Below, piece after piece: positions 37,260 through 48,074 of a stretch of DNA of 64,000 nt. The stretch lies in NCBI GenBank assembly GCA_013365365.1, contig JABVXU010000164.1, forward strand, positions 46,066 to 110,065, given 5' to 3'. This DNA comes from Cruorifilaria tuberocauda. Lineage: Eukaryota > Nematoda > Chromadorea > Rhabditida > Onchocercidae. The notes beneath the pieces were generated by a model that had not been told where the DNA came from, did no database searches, and saw only the letters and a program-made list of their open reading frames with translations. The position numbers and the translations under genes were made by a program. Numbering within the stretch: position 1 is the first letter of the stretch; each line of letters starts with the position of its first letter.

Positions 37260-37340
37260 GGCTCAATTATCTGAGTTTGAGGTGACAGGTTATTTCCAGG
37301 GTTTCGACCGCGTAGCATGGATTAAACATTTTTCATTGAT
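37260..37340 (+). ncRNA. Spliced-leader RNA-like sequence (degenerate SL1 gene)
   Basis: Positions 37260-37281 form a 22-mer matching the nematode SL1 leader at 17 of 22 positions. All five differences are transitions (positions 3, 5, 11, 13, 14), and the 3' half AGTTTGAG is intact. A GT donor follows directly at 37282 (GTGACAG). In the SL1 stem the leader TTACC pairs with GGTAA; here TTATC can still pair with GGTGA through G-U wobbles. Further on, GCGTAGCAT (near 37310) recalls the GCGTTAGCTAT part of SL RNA, and ATTTTTC at 37328-37334 sits where an Sm site would be but is imperfect. Probably a relic of a 5S-SL repeat unit; a divergent working SL cannot be excluded. Confidence 0.5.
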
Positions 37341-39281
37341 GCAACAAACTTCTTTACAAAAACAATGAAATAACACTTATGATAATAATCTATCAAAATT
37401 TTAACAAAATTAAAGGCATTTAAAGGAAGTACTTGTTTATTTGAAGAAGTTACTTAAAGTTGTTTATTACTTTGCTTTTCTTCATCTTCATTGTTATTTT
37501 GCGCTCATCATGCACGATAGATTGTTGCTAATTTATTGTGCTAATATTTTGCTAATTTTTAAACTTTTAATTTTTCCTTTACTGAGATTTATTGTGCATT
37601 AAAATATTATACCGATTGATCCCTCAACGATTTCAGCTTTTCAAATTGGATTAAAAATCTTTTTAATTCTAAATTTCTGCTAATTAATTATAAATGCATA
37701 AAAGCAACAATTGTTTGAATATTTAATTCTATTGGAAGATTTTCAGGAGCCACTTGTGATGAATAAGTAAAATTTAAAGATGAAGCATCGTTGAATTGCT
37801 GATAATAAGAAGCCATTTCCTCTGATCTTTCCTTTTTCCTATCACTTCATTTCCATCATTTTAATTATTTTATCGAATTTCATTCTCAAATGTCAAGCGA
37901 TATTGCACTTTTCACTAATGACAAAAAGTTCGTCATTGAGACATCGTATAATTATAGACCGATATAAAATTCAAAATTTTCACTTAATTGAAGCAACTAA
38001 TGCTTTTTTTGAAGAGCTTCTTAGCAATTCTTTGCAGCAAAAGCTGAAAATTCTTTTTATTCAACGATTCTTGATTACTTTTGAAATATCATTTTAAGTA
38101 AAAACACATTAGCTACTAGTAGAAAACTCCTTGTCTTCAAATTATTCTTTTGAAATTGGAAGTTAATCGTAACGAAGATCAAGGTTTTACGTAGGATAAT
38201 TAATGGAATGATAATAAAAAGGTTAATACTGAGTGAATTATCTCTTATAATTAAGGTAATTAATGAAATGCTAATAAAGTGTGATAATAAAAAGTATTAT
38301 CATTGAGCAAATTGTTTTCCATTGAAAAGTTATCGTACAAACTTCAATTCATTTTCAGTATAGCTCTTTTAAAGATGAATTAATTAAATTTTGTTATAAA
38401 AATGAAAGAGTTATCATAACGAATTGATTACAACTATAAACTCTGGTATGAGTTGATTATGAATTCTGATATGAATTTTCCTAATCATGCATTTATTAAC
38501 AAGAAGTTTTGGTTCCATCAACTGGGAATATCAAAGAAAAGGAATGGATCGACCGAGAAAGAAAAAACTTTTTGGTTTTTCCTTCATAAATATTCTTATA
38601 TATTACTTATCAAATTTTCTTTAAAATATACTTTCAATATATTCAGAAATGTGAAATGAAATGAAAATGAATGGTTTAAAAAAGAAAGAGAGGGAGAGAG
38701 AGAGAGAGAGAAGCAACGAAGAGTGCGAAGTATTGCCATTTGAAAAAGGCTATTTGCGCCCCATTGTTAGTACAAATTTCCCTAAGGGATTAAGCATTTC
38801 ATCACAAATATCAACTTCTCCTCTTTTCCAACTCATTTATACATTTGATAAATAGTCATTGAAGAGAAAATGAAAAAAAAAAGGAAGGAAAGAAAGAAAG
38901 AAAAATAAAAGATATCATTGATAAAAAGAGATTTGATGACGAAAGAAAAAAGCATATCAATACTGTTATCATCCATTATTGCTTCATTTTTTTTTCAGAT
39001 TGAAAAATGAATTTTCAATTTGATCCTTTTATTACTGCTAAAATTTTACAGTTATTCAAAAAAATATATATATATGTATATATTTATTTTCAGTAAAATT
39101 TCAATAAAGTAAAAAGTAATGAGAGAGAGAGAGAGAGAAAAAGACAAAAATTTTAATTTGCTTGATTTTAAGAACAGACAAATGGATGGATACCTGAATG
39201 AGAGGGAGAGAGAGGGAGGAAAAGATAAAAATTTTGCTTCATTTTATGAATAAAAATGGATACCTGAATGAATACCTAAAT

Positions 39282-39334
39282 GAGAAAGAGAGAGGAAGAG
39301 AGGGAGAGAAAGAGAGAGAGAGAGAGAGGGAGAA
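39282..39334. repeat. (GA)n purine microsatellite
   Basis: Interrupted GA/GGA tract of about 53 bp. Similar shorter tracts lie at 38685-38711, 39121-39138 and 39201-39220. Confidence 0.9.
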
Positions 39335-40738
39335 ATGGAACTCTACTTTATTACAATATAATTAACTTCCATATGTAATTTTTTTTTACAAATATCAATA
39401 TAATTTAGTGTTGCTAGCTGATCTCAGGCTTTTTCTCTTTTACATGTAATTAATTGGTTTTATTCGTAAAATGTAGCAAATGAAAATTGTAAAATATCTT
39501 CATAATTTATTTCATTTAAAGCAATTGAGAATAATTTAAGATTTGGTTGAAAATTCTGCAAACCAATAATTGAAATTTTAAGTATTCCTAGTTTTTATTT
39601 TATAGTATATTTCCTTTTTTCTTTTCCCATTCAATAATTGATATTTCTTATCAATTATTGAATAGCTACACATCAAAATTATATCAGTGATAATTATTTA
39701 TTCATTATTACTCATATTAATATAGCTAAATTTATTGCATTACTATATTTATCTCTTCATATTTTCCTTTTATATAAACGAAATATTTGCTTTTTATGCT
39801 AGAAAATATTTTTTATTTCTATAATTATTATCATTCATTATAGTTATCATTATCATTATTAGTTACCATCACTGGTTTTATCATTATCATCATTATTATC
39901 GTTGTCATCAGCGCCATTAATATTTTGCTGATACAGTATCAGAAGTGAAAAAAAGCTTTACTTGAAACTTTATTATTCTTTCATTATTAAATTTTATTAT
40001 TTCTAAAGTAAAATTAAAAAAGTTATTCTTAATTAGAATGATAATAGAAATATTTTATTCGGCAAAATGTATTATTTCACACATTATTTAGTAATAATGT
40101 TAACTTTAGATTCTTCACAAATGCCTTCTTTTTTTTTCCGCATGATTTAATATGTATTTCAAAATGATAACTATTTAATAATGATAATTTAGATAACTAT
40201 TTAATGATAATAACTTTGATAACTTAAACATAAACTTTTTTTTTCTTAAATTTTGGTTCAATTTAATTGTAGAGAAAGAGTGATGATAAGTATTTGAAGG
40301 AAATGAAATTTTTTTTATCTTTCAAAAGTAATTTCGAGAATTATTGGTTTTTTTTCGCTGAGTTAGACGAATGAGACTGAAAATAGTGATTCGTTAATTA
40401 TTGAAATAAAAGAATCTAACTTCTTTGAAAATGACTATGGATGATAGTTATGTGGCTATTTGGTGTGCAATTGCGCTTATCATTAATAGAAAAGAGAAAT
40501 TGGATGGATAATTGCAAAATACTATAATTTCCTCTGCGATAATCATTAAATTCTGAATAATTAAATAACTTGATAATTTCATTTCTTCACATGATATTCA
40601 TCATAAAATAAGCTCTTATCATTATCATCAAAATAGGCCTGATAAAAGTTACAATATCATTTTTGCACCCATACTTACATTTCTTCACATCATCCATAAG
40701 CATAAAATTAAAATTAAAATTTTATTCAATATTTTTCC

Positions 40739-40795
40739 TCTCTCTTCTATTCTCCCTCTCTCTCTCTCTCTCTCTCTATTTCTCTCTTCTTCTCT
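40739..40795. repeat. (CT)n pyrimidine microsatellite
   Basis: CT-rich tract with a pure (CT) core. Confidence 0.9.
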
Positions 40796-41243
40796 TGCTT
40801 TCCCGTTCTCATAAGTAAGCTGTTTTGCGATAATGAAATAAAACTATTGTTGATAACTAAATTGCGCACACTAACTTGTCATTCATCCTAAACTCAAACA
40901 CTGCCATATTTTCAGTTCATTTCAATAATATGTTGTGCCGTCAAACGTCTTCTTTTTCACGTTTGAACGTGCAAAACGTGTAAAATTTCTAATACTAATA
41001 AAAGTATGCCTGTTAATTTCGTCTTTAAACTTATCGTTTAAATTCATTCAAATTTTAACAAACATATAGTAATAATTTTGATATTTTTAATCTTAATAAA
41101 TTCTAAAATATATAATAATTTTAATAATTTAAAATTTTAATTTTAACAAATTAAAACTTTTTTCTCGTCAAAACATAAATAAGATTTGATATCCTTTATT
41201 AATTTACAAATGAATAAATAAATGTTTACATATTCAAATGATT

Positions 41244-41535
41244 TCCTATTTATATTCTTAGTATTATTAATATTAACATTTATTTTCTAGTTATTATTAG
41301 TACTATTATTTATATTCTTAGTATTACCAGTATCACTATTTATATTCTTAATATTTCTATTTATATTCTTAGTACTATAGTATCACTATATTCTTAGTAT
41401 TACTAGTATCACTATATTCTTAGTATTACTATTATCACTATATTCTTAGTATTGCCAGTATCACTATTTATATTTTACTAGTATTACTACTTGTATTCTT
41501 AGTATTACTACTATTGCTATTTATACTACTATTAT
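41244..41535. repeat. ~26-bp AT-rich minisatellite
   Basis: About ten imperfect units around TATATTCTTAGTATTACTAG plus TATCAC. The best-kept tandem units are at about 41380-41470. Confidence 0.8.
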
Positions 41536-41970
41536 TTCATTGTTAATGGTTTTCTCATTTTTAATTAATTTTCACCATTTAAATCACTTAGATTTCATTA
41601 ATAATTTTTTATCACTTTTATCATTTTATATTTTTATTTTATCATTTTTTTAAAAATTTTTTTATCAAATAAAATTTAAATTTTCTTTTTATTATATTAT
41701 TTGATTTATTTTTAAAAATGTAATTATTTAATTTTATTTGTTTATTAATATTAAAAAAAATTGTTTTCTAAATTAAAAATAAATTTTATATTACAAAATT
41801 GAAAAATTGAAATAGGACAATTGCCATTTTGAGTCAAATGGCGCATTTGGTTTAAGCCATTTAGCTTCCTTCCATTTCCACCAATAAATTGCATTCTTTG
41901 AATTGAGATGCATTTTGCTGTTTGAATTTGTAATTGGAAGTATTAACAGAGAGAATGAATCCATTTTCTG

Positions 41971-42100
41971 CCTCCCTCTCTCTCCCTCTCTCTCTCTCTC
42001 TCTCGCTCTTTCTTTCTCTCTCTCTTCATTCTCTCAATTGTTTACCTTTTTGTCGATTTCATTCATTGAGCTTCAGCCTCTCTCTCTCTCTCTCTCTCTT
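41971..42100. repeat. Two (CT)n microsatellites
   Basis: CT tracts at 41971-42026 and 42077-42100, separated by about 50 bp of unique sequence. Confidence 0.9.
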
Positions 42101-43169
42101 TGATTACTTAAAATGAAATTTGAAAATTGTCACCCGCAGCATATCTTCTTTACCGGTTCATATTTTTTAAAAAAAATTAATTAATTAATTTAATATAATT
42201 TTTTTTAGTATTTTTGAAAAAATATATTTTACCGAAATAGGTAAAACAATAGAACGTTAATTTTTTGTAAAAAATAAATGAAATTTTGAATAATTTTTTT
42301 TCCTTGTATTTCTAGGTGTTTTTATTTCTTATTTTATTTAAATTAAATATTTGTAAATTTATTTTCTTCTTTTGTAATAGGTAATGAAATTACGGTAATT
42401 TTTTTTCCTCGTACATTTAACTGTTATGAGTTGTTACTTTCGAGTAAAGTTAAAATTAGATACTTTAAATATTGCAGTAAAGAATTACTAAATATTCTTC
42501 ATTGTTTAAATTAATTAAACCTTATTATTCAATGATTTTTTTAAAACAACGATCTTTGATAACTATTTTCTTGTGAATGAATTATATTATTACTAAATAA
42601 TTTTTCTAATTAATTAAAATATTTCTGGAAAAAAAATCATGATAATTTGATTCTTACAGGTAATATTTGTAATCAAGAGAGACAAAAATAAATTTATCAT
42701 CTTAGCTTGATCAAGATTATTTATTTTTAAATTCATAGCGTTTTTTTTTTTATTAAAAATGATTTTTTTATTGGATCGAAAGCATGCATTGTCAAACCAT
42801 TGCTAAAAATGTATTCTAATCAACTTCCATAGAAGCTTACTTAATTAAGCTTACTTGAAATGTGAACATGCTTCCACTGACTTTATTTATGGATGACGAA
42901 ATTTGAAGCGTTCAATAATTACACGAAAAAAATATGAAAAATGAAATTCATGGTTTCATCTTTTTCACCAGTTAGAATTCTATGATTGTTTTTTGAGCTT
43001 TGAACTTTTGAAAGTTAGAATAAAATTTAAATATCGCACGAAAATAGAATGCATTTCTCTGTTTTATCTGAACTTCCCTAATTAATTATTTACTAATTTC
43101 CGTGTAATCTTAATTAGTACTAGATATTTGCAAAGCAATCGTTTTTTCATTTTCCTCATTTTTGATGTG

Positions 43170-43198
43170 AGAAAGGGAGAGAGAGAGAGAGAAAGAGA
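43170..43198. repeat. (GA)n microsatellite
   Basis: GA tract with AAA/GGG interruptions, read directly. Confidence 0.85.
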
Positions 43199-43738
43199 TG
43201 ATAAAAACCTCTCTGTAGAGTAAAATTAATTTCTTTGAAATTTTTTTAGGAAGGAAATATTTTTTGGTAAACCTAAAATTGATTTCATCTAATCAAGTTG
43301 TTATTGAAGGAAAAAGTAAAACTGGTATAATTTTAAGAGTGAGAGAAAGATAATACAAATGATATCATTCGTTAGCTAATAAAATAAATTCCTCGAAAAG
43401 TTTCTTATATAGTTACCACAGATATTTAATAGTATTAATTTTTTTTGCCATTATTTTAATATTTTCTCCTTGATTATTCTAATTTTTAAGTTTGAAATTA
43501 AAAATTAAGAAAATTGAAATTAAGGAATTAAGAAAATTAAGAAATTTTAAATTAGAAAAATCATATCGTTCACATATTATAATATTTTAAGAAAAAATTC
43601 AAGTAATATTAATTATTATTAAAAGAAATCAATTCTACCAATACTTAAGCTTAAACTAAACTTAAACTTAAGTTTAAGCTTATACTTAAATGTTTGCACG
43701 AATATTAATAATATTGATTAATGAATTAATGAATTTAA

Positions 43739-45658
43739 ATGAAAATTACAGAATTTACTCATTCGAAATCATACAATATTAAATCATTAATGGGTTATAA
43801 CGAGTTTGATCGAAAGCCTATTTATCAGCATTATCCACAAAATATGATACATACATTTGACACGGAGCATTTATGTCAAGCACAATGTCACGTACCTTGC
43901 TCGATGAAACATATTAACGATCTGATGATGCAACGATGGCTTTGTCCTATTAAGGTAATTACTTTTTTTTTTTAAAAAAAGTTCAAAAGTTTTATTTCTA
44001 ATAAATAAATAAACAATACCTGTTAATTAGTAACTATTCGATAACCTAAACTCACTGGTAACTAATAGTTAAAGTTCAACTTTATCATATCAAAATGAAA
44101 TTTAAAATGAACATTTTGTTTTTAGACCTCGAAATTAGCATAGAATTTTTCCAATAATTTACTGTTAACAAGATAAGTAAGTGTCTACATTTGCTACTTA
44201 ATTTTTAAATAAGCAAATAGAAGTTTAGATGTGATTCAATTATAATTATAACCATAATTGATTGTAATTATAATTATAAATCATTTTGATCATAGATAAA
44301 AGTATAAATAATCTGAACGCAATTTGAAAAGAACAAAATGAAATGATGTTGAAAGTAATCTAATCAAATTTCATTTCTTTTATCATAAGAATTCATAGTT
44401 TAAAATATAGCACATACGTGTGGAAATTTTAAATTCCAGATATTAAGTTTACGGAGAAGTTGAATTACAAAGTAGCTGATGTGATACATACTTCCATCCA
44501 TCGATACCAAATCAAAAATATTCCTTTTCCATGTAAGCAATTTCTCAGAATCTTATAGAGTGACAGTATTCACTTACAGTAGCAATATCAGTTTACTATT
44601 CGTAATAGATAATTGCCGTATTTAAGATAGTTACCGTATCTGATTACCGTAGCTACTCAATTACGTATCTTATTACCGTAGCTAATTACCGTATCGGATT
44701 ACCGTAGTTACTTGGTTACTGTATCCATAAGATCAATAGAATATTTAATAGCTGAAATAAATTTGTTTGAGGTAAATATTTCGAGAAATCTCGTATCTAT
44801 TTCTATTGAATTAGAGCATACATTCTTTTTTACTAAAATAAAGTCCCAATAATTTTCTTTCATTCCTGATTATTATGGTATCATTGAATACTATTATTAA
44901 CATTGCATAAATTTTAAGTAGACGATAATTTAATTTCCTTTCAATACTGTAGCTACAGTTTGTGAAGTTACAAAAGATTTTTTTCTAATTTTAAGACATT
45001 ACTAACTATTTCAGAAATTAAATTGTTAAAATTCACTATCAGAAATAATTTAACAGGACCATGTCCTTTAAATACTTAAAAAAAAATTAAAATTAATTCT
45101 GACGTCCAGCAATTAATTAATTCATACTACCAGTAATTCATTAATTAAAATATTACACGCACGACACGTTACAATAAATGAAAATTTTAATTCCGTCGCG
45201 ATTTCTAATAAACTTGATATTTCTATAACTTCATATTATAAACTTGTTAATAAAAAACTATTAAAAAATAAATTAATATAATAGGTAATAATCTGATTGA
45301 ATAAAATTGTAATCATATAACTTTGAATTTTTGTATTAAAATTCGATTTTTAATTACTTAAAGATTACTTTAATTACTTAAATTACTTTAATTTAATTAC
45401 TTTAATTACTTAAATTCATAAAAGTATTCCAACTTATTGATTTCATTTCTCATTTTCATAATTTTTTGAGTATTTTTTTTTCAGGAAAAAGATGATTGGA
45501 ATAATACACCATCCGAAGAACATTTTTTAGCTGGTTTTACTACAGTAATGGCTATAGTCATCTGCCTTGCTATTTTCGGTGTCTTTTTACTGATTTGTAT
45601 AACATGCCTGATCCGTGTACATTGTTGTAAATGTCGTAGGAGTAATGATAATGTATAA
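43739..45658 (+). CDS. Unrecognised single-pass membrane protein with Cys-rich stretch
   Basis: Proposed exons: 43739-43954, 44448-44532, 45492-45658; phases agree and give about 155 residues. Exon 1 holds a cysteine group (HLCQAQCHVPCSMKH ... RWLCPIK). Exon 2 continues FTEKLNYKVADVIHTS. The last exon starts acidic (DDWNNTPSEEHF), then has one strong transmembrane segment (VMAIVICLAIFGVFLLICI), and ends in a short Cys/Arg tail (RVHCCKCRRSNDNV). The CC and CKC cysteines next to the membrane are plausible palmitoylation sites. I recognise no family. The start is uncertain: exon 1 could instead begin at acceptor attacag (43743-43749) with earlier exons missed, and no signal peptide is seen. The acceptors used for exons 2 and 3 (attaag, aaaaag) are non-optimal; the stronger tttcag at 45479-45484 would need a further unseen exon to restore phase. 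Confidence 0.55.
44605..44725. repeat. Cluster of TTACCGTA motifs
   Basis: Six or more copies of (A)TTACCGTA or close variants (GTTACCGTATC, GATTACCGTAG) within about 120 bp, inside an intron of the gene at 43739-45658. Confidence 0.7.
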
Positions 45659-45689
45659 AGTTAGCCGTGTATGTCTATATCTATATATG

Positions 45690-45696
45690 TGTGTAT

Positions 45697-45740
<44 letters not shown>

Positions 45741-45762
45741 GTGTATGTATGTGTGTGTGCAT
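45690..45762. repeat. (GT)n microsatellite
   Basis: A GTGT...GTATGTAT tract immediately 3' of the stop at 45658. The CA/GT frames on both strands encode only Cys/Val or Thr/His repeats and are artefacts. Confidence 0.92.
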
Positions 45763-48074
45763 ATGTTTTGCTTGTTGCCTTCATGCTAACTACATTATAA
45801 TCGTTTATTCACTAAAAATTATTTTTCATCATACGAGGTCAAATATCAAATTTCAAATTGAGAAAACTTTAAGCAAGTACTGTAATGCACACAATGATTT
45901 TTCTTTTTTCCATTAAAACTGGAATAAGCAAATAAATATAATAACCTGGATAACTATGATAACCTGATGTATTATGAGTTTTGAAATAAATAGTAAGCGA
46001 CAGAAAACAAATCTGAAATGATATGAGATTAGCATTAAAAAGATATTATCTGAAATATAACTTATATAATAGCTTTGTTATCATTCTTATAAGCATTCCT
46101 TCTTTTTTTTGTTTTTCTCTATTTTGTTAACATAAAATATATTTGATATGACGCAACGTGACACGTGACATAAAATGTATGTCAATTTGATGAAAAATAT
46201 ATTCCGGAAATATATTCTGTATGGAATAATATTTTTTTCATTTGTTTCAATTTCAACTTTACTCAATCGTACTTCACGTTAATGCTTTCAAATTCAATAT
46301 CACTTGATACAAATTAATTTAAGACCTGAAATTTAATAGTATTAGAGAATATGAATGAGTGAAAATATATAATAATTATAAAATAAAATAATTATAAAAT
46401 ATAAATATAAAATAAATATAGTTATAAAGTTATAAAATATAAAGTTGTAAAGTAAAATAGTCGTAGTTATAGTTATGACACATAATGAGTCATGAAATTA
46501 TGAATAAAATATAAGTTCACTCTGTAATACTATTAAAGTTATAAAATAATACAAGAGCATGCTGCTCAAGTGTAGAGATTGGTAATTATTAAATTAAATT
46601 TTATAAAGTATAAAGATTAATAATTAATAGTATAAAGACTAACTTTTACAAACATAAAAAATTGAAAGTTTAATAGCTGTCCTATATTTCATCCTGGAAA
46701 GCATATTTTGAATATTAGAAAGTTCGCAAGTTTATTAAATTTCTTCCAATTTAGCTTCAATGAATTTTAGCAATGCTTATATATCACTTAAATTTTTCAC
46801 TTTAGAAAACCAATGAAAACTTTGGAAAAAAAAGAGTTTAAACGAAATGCAATTTAAATGCTATCAATGGACGATAGCTTTCATTTTAATTTAGAGAAAT
46901 AAGCAAACAATTAGTTCAATTAAGCAAGAAGTTCAATTACAGACACTTTTAGCATATAACGAATTATCATCTATCACTTCATCGAAACATGAAATTATCA
47001 ATCCTATGATAGCGAATTATGTTAATGTTGAGAAAAATTGATTTAATTTAAGAAATAAAGCGAATGATTGATTAATTAATGAAGGAAATGAAAGTAAAAT
47101 TGATCAATAAATCTGATTTGGTCATCTTTTTCCAATCTTCCAACAGCAAAAAATAATGAAGCAAATTTCAAAAAAAAAATGTGAGAATATCAGAGATTGA
47201 TAATTTGAAAGATAATTGCAAAGCTTTCATTTATGGCTTTTTGTAATAAACAAGAAAAAGAATAGTACCATTTGATGAATTGATTAATAATCTGATATGA
47301 CAACATTTGAAGAATCTTAATAGAGTTGAAAATTATAAGGGAATCTTCTATTGGATTTTATTGATCCGTTTACTGTTAATATTTATCCTCTGTTATTTTT
47401 TTCCTCTCTTTTCCTCCCTTTTCTTTTTGCTGCATCAATTAGTTAATTAATTTCATGCAAACATTTTCTGTTATCCGGAAATGCTCGCTTTATAACAACT
47501 ATTTTTCACCTGGAAATAACGATATTCCGAAAATGCGTATGCTTGAAATGAATTACAAATAATTGATTAAATCTTTCCTTTTTTTCACTTGATCCTAAAA
47601 TTCTAATAATTCTAATAATCGATTTATAATGAAAAACGTATGTCTTCTCGGGGGGTTTTGTTAAAATCAACTTCTTCGTTGTAACCACTTTTATAACAAT
47701 CGTATTTATCCAGATTTCTTGATCCATAGTTTCTGGGATTTCTTTCTTTTTCCAGGATTTTGTTTAATTTAGTCATTTATCATAATAGTTGTTATCAAGT
47801 ACAACGAGACGTAATAACAGTCCTACCATATTATCAATAAGGATCAATAAAATTAGATTGAATAGAAGGCTGCAGAAATGGCGCAGTTCCTGGAGCGAAC
47901 AGGTCTTTAAGCGAGATAAAAGCGCGGCGCAACTGTCGTATACTTGTGGGATTAACTAAGCGTCTCCGTTTTATTATCCATTTTCTGAATTTATGGATAG
48001 ATTTCTATTTCTACCAACTGGAGAATGGGAAGGAAGTATCAATCTTACGTATTCTTTGTTTTTCAGGTAATACC
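45763..48074. other. Intergenic region ending in a GC-richer promoter-like block
   Basis: AT-rich, no exon seen. The block 47870-47945 (GGCGCAGTTCCTGGAGCG, AAAGCGCGGCGCAACTG) is unusually GC-rich for the window and probably marks the promoter of the CLCC1-type gene. A T-rich acceptor (tttttcag, 48059-48066) precedes the start codon. Confidence 0.5.

Larger units (their letters stand above)
37345..43738. other. Long gene-poor interval rich in simple repeats
   Basis: About 6.4 kb with no exon I can support. It contains purine tracts at 38685-38711, 39121-39138, 39201-39220 and 39282-39334; pyrimidine tracts at 40739-40795, 41971-42026 and 42077-42100; a minisatellite at 41244-41535; and another purine tract at 43170-43198. 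Open frames inside the CT tracts (Leu/Ser-only peptides) are artefacts. Confidence 0.6.

Noticed and set aside
38661..38855. Frame following the GA tract (EECEVLPFEKGYLRP...)
   Set aside because: Looks partly protein-like but starts inside a microsatellite and has no splice partners or known domain.
41903..42116. Leu/Ser-rich frames
   Set aside because: Translation of (CT)n microsatellites.
45587..45916. Thr/His and Cys/Val-rich frames on both strands
   Set aside because: Translation of the (GT)n microsatellite; the real gene stops at 45658.
47946..48074. Upstream in-frame extension of the CLCC1-type gene
   Set aside because: It would bury the signal peptide behind 43 residues; an acceptor lies between and the ATG at 48075 begins a good signal sequence.
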